Assembly (NCBI GenBank): GCA_965661945.1
Contig: CBFIFP010000001.1
Coordinates: forward strand, 930,001 to 994,000
Length of the DNA: 64,000 bases
Direction: 5' to 3'
DNA from: JAJRPT01 sp965661945
Lineage (GTDB): Bacteria > Bacteroidota > Ignavibacteria > Kapaibacteriales > UBA2268
The notes under the pieces are model-generated. The model was not told the DNA's origin and did no database searches. It saw only the letters and a list, made by a program, of their open reading frames with translations. Below are positions 54,975-63,216 of the stretch, piece after piece (the first letter of the stretch is position 1; every line of letters starts with the position of its first letter). Both the position numbers and the translations under genes were made by a program.

Positions 54975-55720
54975 TATACTTCATTATTTTTATATTAAAC
55001 TTTACAATTTCACAAAATTCTAAAACTATTGAAAGTAAATATCAAGAAGCAAATTCTTTTTATGAAAAAGAGCAATATCAAGAAGCTATAGATATTTATG
55101 AGGAATTATCTAATAATGATATAACTTCGTCTGAGCTATATTATAATTTGGGTAATGCTTATTACAGAGTTAATAATATAGGTTTATCAATATATAATTA
55201 TTCAAGAGCATTAAAATTAAATCCTAACGATGACGATATAAAATTTAACTTAGAAATAGCAAAGCTAAAAGCTATAGATAAATTTGATGAAGTACCTAAA
55301 TTCTTTTTAGATGATTTATCAAAAACCATAGCAAATTTATTTAATGAAAGCACTTGGACTATTATCAATGTTTTTATTGCCATTTTCGTGGGTATTTTCT
55401 TGATTTTGTTTAATATTTCAAGAGATTTATTATTGAAAAAATTATCATTAGTTTTAACTTTACTTTTTATTGTTTTATTTATACTTTCTTCTTATTTTGG
55501 TTATAAACAATCAAATTATCAATATAAATCTACAAATGGAGTAATTATATCTCCGTCGGCATATATTAAATCAGGACCAGATGATAAAAGTACTGATATA
55601 TTAATTCTGCACGAAGGCACCACATTTGAACTTTTGGAAGAATATAAAGTATGGAACAAAGTTAGACTAAGCGATGGAAATATTGGCTGGATAGATGATG
55701 AATCGATACTGACTTACTAA
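54971..55720 (+). CDS. batE: BatE-like TPR protein with SH3-like end
   Basis: A 249-aa protein. The signal peptide ends ISQ (about residue 15). Two to three TPR repeats follow (residues 22-100, 'YEKEQYQEAIDIYEEL' and 'LYYNLGNAYYRVNNIGLSIYNYSRAL'), then two transmembrane helices (about 130-150 and 158-178), and a C-terminal bacterial SH3-like domain (190-249: 'AYIKSGPDDKSTDILILHEG', VRLSDGNIGWID). This order is that of BatE. It is coupled to batD by a four-base ATGA overlap, and queA follows by 16 bases. Confidence 0.85.
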   Translation: MIYFIIFILNFTISQNSKTIESKYQEANSFYEKEQYQEAIDIYEELSNNDITSSELYYNLGNAYYRVNNIGLSIYNYSRALKLNPNDDDIKFNLEIAKLKAIDKFDEVPKFFLDDLSKTIANLFNESTWTIINVFIAIFVGIFLILFNISRDLLLKKLSLVLTLLFIVLFILSSYFGYKQSNYQYKSTNGVIISPSAYIKSGPDDKSTDILILHEGTTFELLEEYKVWNKVRLSDGNIGWIDDESILTY

Positions 55721-55736
55721 TTCTAAATTATTAAAT

Positions 55737-56948
55737 ATGATTCCCACAGTTAACATAAAAGATTATCATTTCGAATTACCTACAAAGAAGATTGCACTAT
55801 ATCCTTTGAAGAATCGTGATGAATCAAAGTTATTAGTTGTTGATAGAACTCAACAAAGTGTGGGTGATAATAATTTTTACAATCTTCATAATGTAATTGA
55901 TGATAACTATCACTTAGTTGTAAATAATACTAAAGTAATTCCAGCAAGATTTTACCTAAAAAGAAAAAATGAAAAAATTGTAGAGATTTTTTGTTTAAAT
56001 CCTGTTTTACCTTCCATAGATCCACAGATTTCTTTAATTGAAAAAAATACGGTAGTTTGGAATTGCATTCTAAAAGGAAAAAAAATTAAACCTGGTGATA
56101 AATTTACTAATTTCTCGGATAGTGTAACAAGTCTGCAGGCAGAAGTCCTTGATATAATTGATAGTCATTTTGAAATAAAATTTGAATGGGATGAAGATTT
56201 ATCATTCTTCGAAATAATTCAAATCTTGGGAAGCATTCCTTTACCACCTTATATCGAACGGGAAAGAGAATCTGAGGAAATTGATAAAGATAGATATCAA
56301 ACAGTATTTGCAAAAGAAAATGGTTCAGTAGCCGCACCAACAGCTGCCTTACATTTTACTGAAGAAGTATTTAAAAATCTCAAGAAAAAAAATATTAAGA
56401 TTTCAGAAGTTTTACTGCATGTTGGATCTGGTACTTTTAAGCCAATTTTTACAGATACAGTAAACGAACACCCAATGCACGAGGAATTCTTTTCTGTAAG
56501 TATAAAATTAATAATTGATTTAATAGCTTCTTTAAAAAAAGGTAAAAAGATTTTAGCAGTCGGAACTACTTCAGTTAGAACATTAGAATCACTCATGATT
56601 TTTGCTGAAAAATTATCATTAGGGTATAAAGGTAAAGTATATATTGAGCAGTGGGAAGCTTATGAGTATAATCCGGTTGATAAATTAAAACTTTTAGAAA
56701 TTTTAAAAGATTATTTAATTAAAAATGATTTTACAAAAATTATTGGCTATACCCAACTTTGTATTATTCCAAGTTATAGATTCAGAATAATAGATAGTAT
56801 GATTACAAATTTTCATCAACCTTATAGCACTTTAATATTACTTGTAGCTGCTTTTATGGGTAAAGACTTATGGCATAAATCTTATGAACATGCATTAAAT
56901 AATGATTACAGATTTTTATCCTATGGAGATTCTTCTATAATATTATAA
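55737..56948 (+). CDS. queA: tRNA preQ1(34) S-adenosylmethionine ribosyltransferase-isomerase
   Basis: Makes epoxyqueuosine at the wobble base of certain tRNAs by transferring the ribosyl part of S-adenosylmethionine. The 403-aa chain matches QueA over its length: HLVVNNTKVIPARF near residues 58-71, 'GSIPLPPYIERE' near 165, 'QTVFAKENGSVAAPTAALHF' (about 188-207), 'HVGSGTFKPI', 'VGTTSVRTLE' and 'FHQPYSTLILLVAAFMG'. E. coli QueA is about 355 aa; the longer type here is usual in Bacteroidota. It follows the bat genes by 16 bases and may share their transcript. Confidence 0.95.
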   Translation: MIPTVNIKDYHFELPTKKIALYPLKNRDESKLLVVDRTQQSVGDNNFYNLHNVIDDNYHLVVNNTKVIPARFYLKRKNEKIVEIFCLNPVLPSIDPQISLIEKNTVVWNCILKGKKIKPGDKFTNFSDSVTSLQAEVLDIIDSHFEIKFEWDEDLSFFEIIQILGSIPLPPYIERERESEEIDKDRYQTVFAKENGSVAAPTAALHFTEEVFKNLKKKNIKISEVLLHVGSGTFKPIFTDTVNEHPMHEEFFSVSIKLIIDLIASLKKGKKILAVGTTSVRTLESLMIFAEKLSLGYKGKVYIEQWEAYEYNPVDKLKLLEILKDYLIKNDFTKIIGYTQLCIIPSYRFRIIDSMITNFHQPYSTLILLVAAFMGKDLWHKSYEHALNNDYRFLSYGDSSIIL

Positions 56949-56971
56949 AAACATATTCGTCTATACTTTTC

Positions 56972-57268
56972 ATGAAGCATATTTCACAAATATTATTACT
57001 AATTTTTATTGGAACGTTAACTGTGAGTTCTCTTCACCATCACGAAGCGGAACGCTATAGTTATGATGTTGTATTAGAATTAGATGATGATTCAAACTGT
57101 GATTTATGTGATGTAATTAGTTCGAATGATAATGCTTTTTTAAAAGATAATAAATATGAATTATTTTTATTTTTCAATCAAGAAAATACACAAAAACTCC
57201 AAACTAACTTAGGAATTGTAAGTCCAACTTACTTTAATCTAAGGGGACCACCAACCTACAATTTCTAA
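56972..57268 (+). CDS. Small exported protein with CxxC and RGPP, metal-locus type
   Basis: A 98-aa protein. The signal segment spans about residues 1-20 (LLLIFIGTLTVSSL), followed directly by HHHE. CDLC lies near residue 45 and RGPP (91-94) close to the end. This HHH-CxxC-R(G/A)PP layout is like DUF2946-type small proteins seen next to TonB-dependent metal receptors. The His and Cys residues suggest transient metal binding. It precedes the His-rich lipoprotein and the receptor by 46 bases and is likely part of that unit. I could not prove family membership. Confidence 0.6.
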   Translation: MKHISQILLLIFIGTLTVSSLHHHEAERYSYDVVLELDDDSNCDLCDVISSNDNAFLKDNKYELFLFFNQENTQKLQTNLGIVSPTYFNLRGPPTYNF

Positions 57269-57314
57269 TTTTCAATTATTTATATATTAATCAATTAATT
57301 AAAAGGAGTTTGCT

Positions 57315-57773
57315 ATGCTTAAAAAAGTATGGTCTATCTTATTTGTGCTGATAGCACTTAGTTTAGTATCTTGTGAAAAAGATGCTGATGACCACGACCA
57401 TGACCACTTCGAACCAACGGAATGGTCAATCCAGAACAATGGAGTGGTTTATCTGGAAATTATTAATGGCGAGATTTCTTCTGAATTCAACAGCAGTTTT
57501 CTTCTTGGCGTTAATCAATTATCAGAAGATTATGATATTCTGTTTAGAAATGAAGACGGAAAAATTGTTGAACCAGATGATGATGAGTATTCTCTAAGTT
57601 GGGAAATAGATGACCCAAGAATTGCTGAATTTAGATTTGAATCTGGCAAAGAAGGTGATTTTGAATTTAAATTATTTGGAATCACTAATGGAACTACTAA
57701 CCTAACTTTAAAAGTTATGCATGGTGATCACGCTGATATTATTTCTCCAAAAATTCCAATTATTGTACAATAA
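57315..57773 (+). CDS. His-rich metal-binding lipoprotein
   Basis: A 152-aa lipoprotein. AAGGAG lies seven bases before ATG 57315. The signal is ALSLVSC with the lipidated Cys at residue 20. DADDHDHDH follows at once, an obvious site for zinc or copper. The mature region has a beta-sandwich look ('NGVVYLEIINGEISSEFN', FRFESGKEGDFEFKLFGI, HGDHADIIS). Its stop overlaps the receptor start (TAA then ATG with no spacing), so it probably loads or protects metal at the outer membrane for that receptor. Its function is inferred from its context. Confidence 0.65.
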   Translation: MLKKVWSILFVLIALSLVSCEKDADDHDHDHFEPTEWSIQNNGVVYLEIINGEISSEFNSSFLLGVNQLSEDYDILFRNEDGKIVEPDDDEYSLSWEIDDPRIAEFRFESGKEGDFEFKLFGITNGTTNLTLKVMHGDHADIISPKIPIIVQ

Positions 57774-59969
57774 ATGAGAATTTTTGCTTCATTATTACTA
57801 ATTTTATCAATCTCTGGCTTTGGTAAAACTTACAAAGCCAGAGTTATTGATGATGTTACAAAAATACCAATTGAAGATGTAAAAATTATTATTGATAAAA
57901 ATGATACATTATATAGTGATAAAGAAGGTTTTTTTGAATTTGAAACTAATCAAAAAGTTATTCACTTGGATGCTCAAAAATTATCATATAAATTAGCACA
58001 TTATGATATATCTTTAAATGACATTGGAGATTTTTTTATAATACCTATGCACCCTTTAAACTTCCATTTACACAATATATTAGTAACCGGAAACAGAAAA
58101 CATTCTGTATTAGATTCATTTATAATAGCTTCTTATCAACTAAACAACAAAGATATTAATAGTAATCTACAAGTGTCTTTTGGAGAAACCTTGCAATCAA
58201 TTAAAGGTGTTGATGTTCGTTCTATGGGTTCTGCTCCTACTCGTCCAATTTTCAGGGGATTATCCAACGATAGATTGAAAATCAATTCAGATGGTTTTTT
58301 GAATATTGATTTATCTGCATCTTCGCCTGACCATAATGTAGCTATTGACCCCCAAAGCATTAAAGAAGCTAAAATATTGAGAGGACCTAAAACGCTCAAA
58401 TATTCCTCCTCCTCCTCTGCTGGTATTATAGACTTAGTAAGAGATGATATTCCTCTACACAAGATTGATGATTATCATTTAGAAGCAAAAAACTTCTATC
58501 ATTCTAATAATACTGGGATTATGAATTATTTAGAGTCAAGTGTTAATGTTGAAGATTTATTTAATCTTAAAGCAAAAGCATCCTTTATTAATTCTGGAGA
58601 TATTCAAACACCTAATCAAACTTTAATGAACACAAGTATTAATTCAAAGAATTATTCACTTGGATTTGGTAGAGAAAATAAAGAAAGTGAGTTTGGAGGA
58701 GTATATGAATATTATGAAAATAATTTTGGTATTCCACCTGGTCCAGCTGGTATGCATCCTAAGGGTGTAAATATAGAAATGTTTAGACATAATTTTAAAT
58801 TTATTTATAATTATCATTTTCACGATAACGAATATATTAAAGATATGACTGTAAATTATTTATACAATTATTTATTCCATGAAGAGTTTGAATCTACAGG
58901 AATTGTGGGAGCTAGATATATTATTGAAAATAATTTACTTAGAATAGATTTTGAAGGAAGAAATATTTTAAATTTAGATAAAACAGATTTTGGAGTAAAT
59001 TTTTCTAATAATTTCTTTGATGGTGGAGCAGCAGTAAGAACTCCTGAAGTGAACGACTTCGACTTTTCAATTTATTTTATTCAATCATATCAATCGGATA
59101 AGCTAGATATTGACTTTGCTTTTAGAAATGAAAATAAATTCTACAATCCTATAAAAGACGCGAGTGTTTCAAGTAATTCTGATTTTTTTGAAAGAGCATT
59201 TTCAACTAAAACAATATCACTTTCAAACATCTACAAAGACTTTACTAATATTAAAATGGGCTCAATTCTATCCTATGATGAAAGAATACCAACCCTAGAG
59301 GAGTTATATTCCTTAGGACCTCATTTGGCTTCATATTCTTTTGATATAGGAAACCAAGACTTAGAAATTGAGAAATCTTTTAATGTTGAATTCTTTATTT
59401 CACATATTTTTGAAATATCTAAAGTTAAAGTTGAAAACTCTTTAAATTTATACAACTATCACTTTTATAATTTTATTTCTCCAAGAAATACTGGTGAAAT
59501 TGACATTGTTCGTACTCGATTGCCAATTTTTGAAAATCAGAGTTTAAAAGCAAATCTTTCTGGTTTCGAGTATCAAATTTCGGCAAACATTAATAAATTT
59601 TATATTAAAAACTTAACTCAATACACTCATGGAAGTAATTTAGAAGATGACATTCCTCTTCCTATGATTGCTCCTTTAAAGAATTTTTTTGAGATTAAAT
59701 TCAAAGAGAAGAAATTTGATTTATCCTTTAATATTGAATTTGCGAACTCACAGAATAGAATTGATGAATTTGAAACTATAACAGATAATTATACTTTATT
59801 TAATTTTAAATCCAATTATTATTTTTATTTTTTGGGCTTTCAAAATCAATTAGTTTTTAATATAAGGAACATTTTAAATACTAATTATCGTAATCATTTA
59901 TCAAGAATAAAAGATATTATGCCCGAACCAGGTAGGAATTTCTCAATAGGAATTAATAATTATTTTTAA
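57774..59969 (+). CDS. TonB-dependent outer-membrane receptor, ZnuD-like
   Basis: A 731-aa outer-membrane receptor. The signal is a short N-terminus (about 1-17), and a carboxypeptidase-regulatory-like domain follows (20-95). The plug (about 115-225) has RPIFRGLSNDRLKINSDG, 'SSPDHNVAIDPQSI' and 'ILRGPKTLKYSSSSSAGIIDL', close to the ZnuD plug. A 22-strand barrel follows, ending FSIGINNYF. It probably imports zinc or another divalent metal. The stop is 17 bases inside the convergent mrdA end. Two His-containing small proteins upstream support a metal substrate. Confidence 0.82.
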   Translation: MRIFASLLLILSISGFGKTYKARVIDDVTKIPIEDVKIIIDKNDTLYSDKEGFFEFETNQKVIHLDAQKLSYKLAHYDISLNDIGDFFIIPMHPLNFHLHNILVTGNRKHSVLDSFIIASYQLNNKDINSNLQVSFGETLQSIKGVDVRSMGSAPTRPIFRGLSNDRLKINSDGFLNIDLSASSPDHNVAIDPQSIKEAKILRGPKTLKYSSSSSAGIIDLVRDDIPLHKIDDYHLEAKNFYHSNNTGIMNYLESSVNVEDLFNLKAKASFINSGDIQTPNQTLMNTSINSKNYSLGFGRENKESEFGGVYEYYENNFGIPPGPAGMHPKGVNIEMFRHNFKFIYNYHFHDNEYIKDMTVNYLYNYLFHEEFESTGIVGARYIIENNLLRIDFEGRNILNLDKTDFGVNFSNNFFDGGAAVRTPEVNDFDFSIYFIQSYQSDKLDIDFAFRNENKFYNPIKDASVSSNSDFFERAFSTKTISLSNIYKDFTNIKMGSILSYDERIPTLEELYSLGPHLASYSFDIGNQDLEIEKSFNVEFFISHIFEISKVKVENSLNLYNYHFYNFISPRNTGEIDIVRTRLPIFENQSLKANLSGFEYQISANINKFYIKNLTQYTHGSNLEDDIPLPMIAPLKNFFEIKFKEKKFDLSFNIEFANSQNRIDEFETITDNYTLFNFKSNYYFYFLGFQNQLVFNIRNILNTNYRNHLSRIKDIMPEPGRNFSIGINNYF

Positions 59970-61812
59970 TTGTTAATTTATTGCTTTTATTTTTTTTGCT
60001 TTCTAAATTATTCAATTTTATTTTTTCTATCGCTTCATTATAAATAAATTCTTTAACTGAATCATTAGAAAAATAATATTTATGAAGTTGTTTTGTAATT
60101 GGTGCAGCATATACTCCACCATAACCAACGTTTTCAACCATTGCTACAACTACTAACTCTGGGTTTTCATAAGGTGCGTAAGATACAAACCATCCGTGAG
60201 GTTTACCATGAGGGTTCTGTGCGGTAGAAGTTTTACCACAAATTTTAACACTATCTAATTTTACTGATTGAGCGGTTCCTTCAGCCTCATTAACTACTTT
60301 ATACATACCTTCTTGAATTATATTAAAATGCTTTTCAGGTAGATTAATTTTTTGTTTGGAATATCCAATTTCCTCGACTTTATTTGTGAAATGATTCCTT
60401 ACACTATTAACTATTCTTGGCTGGACTAAATATCCTCCATTAGCAAGAGATGAAGTGTATACTGCCATCTGAAGAGGTGTTGTAAGAATTTCCCCTTGTC
60501 CTATACCCCAATTAAGAGCAAGTCCTTTTGGAACATAACCCTTGTAATTAGATTTAAGCTTCTCATAAGTTGGATAATTTCCCTTATTTTCATAGGGTAG
60601 GTCAATACCAGTTTGCTTACCAAAGCCAAACATCTCGCCATATTCGATTATTTTCTCAACACCCAATTTAATACCACATTGATAGAAGAAAACATTGCAG
60701 GAAGACCTTATTGCATCTTTTACGTTGATATCACCATCAACATGAGTACATCTAAAATATCTATTGCCAAAAGTCAATCCCCCACTACAATTAAACGTGG
60801 TTTTGTCATTAATTATACCTTCATTAAGAGCTGCAATAGCAACAAGCATTTTCCAAGATGAGCCAGGAGGATATGCAGAAGAAATTGCTCTATGTTGCAG
60901 AGGTTTACCCTCATCATTTACCAACTTATTATAAACAGAATATGGTATTCTTCCACTAAAATCTTCTAAATTAAAGTCAGGTTTGCTAACTAAAGTTAAA
61001 ACTCTTCCATCATTTGGATTAATAGCAACTACGGCTCCTCTTCTACCAATAAGCATACTTTCTGCTATGGTTTGCATATTTAGATCAAGAGATAAGTTTA
61101 AATCGAAGCCCTTCTTAGCTTCAACATCTAATCTACCTTCATTAAAACTTCCAACTCTCTTTCCCCATGTATTAACAGCTATCCATTCTAAGCCAAAAGT
61201 ACCCTTAAGGAAATCTTCATAACTAAGTTCAAGCCCATTTTTGCCAATTAAATCTCCAGCATAATAATATCTTTTTTTCTCAAGTTCATTTTTAGATATC
61301 TCCCCTACATATCCTAGAAGATGAGACATCGAAGCAAAAGTATCATATTTCCTTTTGTAATCTATAATTATATCCACACCAGGAAAATAATTTCCTAATT
61401 CTTCAAGAGCAGATATTTTATAAAATGGAACATCTTTAAATACTTTTACTGGCTTTGGAGAGTTTTTATGTTCATTTATTTTTTTTAAAATTTCATCTGA
61501 TTCAACTTCCATAATATCTGAAAGTAAATCTAAAGTTTCATTTTTAAATTCTTTAGGAATTATTGTTATTGAAAATGCTGGTTGACTATGGACAATTAAC
61601 TTTCCATTTCTATCATAAAGATTTCCCCTAAATGGCTCTGTTCTTACTTGTTTTATAGCTTGGGTAAAACTTCTATCTTTATATGTATTGTAATCAAATA
61701 TTTGCATTTGAATAAGTCTTCCAAAAAATATACCTATTATTAAATATATTATATATTTAATAACATTTCTTCGAGATTTTGATGAAAAATTTATATTATC
61801 GATAAATTGCAT
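59953..61812 (-). CDS. mrdA: Penicillin-binding protein 2, MrdA-like
   Basis: Peptidoglycan transpeptidase for cell elongation. A 619-aa bitopic protein: TM helix (17-37), dimerisation domain with RGNLYDRNG (62-70) and 'LIGKNGLELSYE', and the transpeptidase domain. The catalytic SSWK is at 318-321, SCN at 371-373, and the third motif is CGKTSTAQNPHG (525-536), KTS in place of the usual KTG. PBP2 is normally in mreBCD-mrdA-rodA; here it follows an O-antigen ligase-like gene by 11 bases and no rodA is seen. Function is secure; the motif variant should be checked. Confidence 0.92.
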   Translation of the reverse strand: MQFIDNINFSSKSRRNVIKYIIYLIIGIFFGRLIQMQIFDYNTYKDRSFTQAIKQVRTEPFRGNLYDRNGKLIVHSQPAFSITIIPKEFKNETLDLLSDIMEVESDEILKKINEHKNSPKPVKVFKDVPFYKISALEELGNYFPGVDIIIDYKRKYDTFASMSHLLGYVGEISKNELEKKRYYYAGDLIGKNGLELSYEDFLKGTFGLEWIAVNTWGKRVGSFNEGRLDVEAKKGFDLNLSLDLNMQTIAESMLIGRRGAVVAINPNDGRVLTLVSKPDFNLEDFSGRIPYSVYNKLVNDEGKPLQHRAISSAYPPGSSWKMLVAIAALNEGIINDKTTFNCSGGLTFGNRYFRCTHVDGDINVKDAIRSSCNVFFYQCGIKLGVEKIIEYGEMFGFGKQTGIDLPYENKGNYPTYEKLKSNYKGYVPKGLALNWGIGQGEILTTPLQMAVYTSSLANGGYLVQPRIVNSVRNHFTNKVEEIGYSKQKINLPEKHFNIIQEGMYKVVNEAEGTAQSVKLDSVKICGKTSTAQNPHGKPHGWFVSYAPYENPELVVVAMVENVGYGGVYAAPITKQLHKYYFSNDSVKEFIYNEAIEKIKLNNLESKKNKSNKLTIKNNY

Positions 61813-61823
61813 TTATTATTAAT

Positions 61824-63212
61824 TTATTTTTCTTTTTTAATTAAACGAGTAGTAATTGAAATTAGTGCAAACATAATAGCAATTAAAAAATCACCATCTC
61901 TAGTCATAACAGAAGCAGAAAGTAAATTAGAAATAAATAAAACTATAAAACCAGCGCTTACGCCTAATAGAATCATTTTTTCAAAAGAATATTTTGCAAC
62001 ACTAAGGACATTAATTGTTTTTACAAATTTATATACAAAGACAGAGTAATAAACTATCATCAAAGGTATTCCAAATCTTAATGCTATTAAAATATAGCCA
62101 TTATGAACATTTGAAGTATGCCAAGTATCTGAAGTTAATTTACTGTAATACATTATTTTATGAGCGAAACCATTGCCTAATAATGGATATCTGAATATAT
62201 CTTTAAAAGCAACACCATATTCTTGAAATCTAACCAGAAACGATTGGTCTTCGGTAAAATTCGCAATTGATGTTAATCTTTTTTCGAATACACTTAAAAA
62301 TAGCTCTGCCTTATCCCCCAATAGTGAGTAACCAATTACTATTGAAATTACTATTATACTAATAAAAGATATAAAAATTACTTTTCTTTGTTTTTGAGGA
62401 AGATAAAACACTGCATAAACTAAAGATACAAATAATCCAAACCAAAATATCCTCGATAATGAGCTTATAAAAACAGTTAAAATTGGTACTAAAAATAGTA
62501 GTAGAACTAACTTGTTTTTTAATTTTTGGGCATATATTGTTGCAGTAATTAAAATTACAATTGATACTCCATAAATACTTTGATTTAGTCTAAGTATACT
62601 TGAGACTTCCCAAGCTTGTTTTATATTTTGCAATCTTTGAGATGTTTCGTAAAGCATCAAAAATGAAAGTACAAAAATTGCGAAAAGTAAGAAAATCAAT
62701 AATTTTTTTAAATCTTTTTGTGTTCTAAAATGTTCTTTTATTGGAAAATATAGAAGAGGAATAGTAAATCTCGCAACTGTTCTCAGCCATATTTCTAAGT
62801 CATTTTCATTTAAATATCCAACAAAGAAATTTAAAATTAAACAGATATAAAAAAATAAAAAAAGCCAGTCAGATATATCTTCTACTATTTTTCTTCTTGC
62901 AAATATGAAATTATGAAAAAGCCAAATAAATAAACCACCAACCCAGAGAACAGCTGAAATTGCATCGGATACATCAAATTCATTATCATTTGAAAATAAG
63001 TATAGAGGGGAGGTAGCAATTATACTTAATATCCAATATTGTGGATTATTAATAATAAAATATGTATAAATTATACCAAATGAAATTCCAAAAAATACTA
63101 ATTCATTTCCTGCTAAAATCGAAATAAAAAAAAACAATGAGGATAGTACTAATGTTGATATTAGTACAAAAATTGGTTTATCTTTATAATTTAATAATGA
63201 TAAATTATCCAT
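61824..63212 (-). CDS. O-antigen ligase/polymerase-like membrane protein
   Basis: A 462-aa inner-membrane protein with about 11 predicted helices and a large periplasmic loop (about 315-385) holding 'RLTSIANFTEDQSFLVRFQEYGVAFKDIF' and 'GNGFAHKIMYYSKLTSD', 'HTSNVHNGYIL'. The His/Asn rich 'SNVHNGYILIALRFG' near residue 375 is a mark of the Wzy/WaaL (O-antigen ligase) superfamily. Either chain polymerisation or ligation to a carrier is possible. It is followed by mrdA and preceded by the Wzz-like gene at four bases, so this is a surface-polysaccharide unit. Confidence 0.85.
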   Translation of the reverse strand: MDNLSLLNYKDKPIFVLISTLVLSSLFFFISILAGNELVFFGISFGIIYTYFIINNPQYWILSIIATSPLYLFSNDNEFDVSDAISAVLWVGGLFIWLFHNFIFARRKIVEDISDWLFLFFYICLILNFFVGYLNENDLEIWLRTVARFTIPLLYFPIKEHFRTQKDLKKLLIFLLFAIFVLSFLMLYETSQRLQNIKQAWEVSSILRLNQSIYGVSIVILITATIYAQKLKNKLVLLLFLVPILTVFISSLSRIFWFGLFVSLVYAVFYLPQKQRKVIFISFISIIVISIVIGYSLLGDKAELFLSVFEKRLTSIANFTEDQSFLVRFQEYGVAFKDIFRYPLLGNGFAHKIMYYSKLTSDTWHTSNVHNGYILIALRFGIPLMIVYYSVFVYKFVKTINVLSVAKYSFEKMILLGVSAGFIVLFISNLLSASVMTRDGDFLIAIMFALISITTRLIKKEK

Positions 63213-63216
63213 TTAA

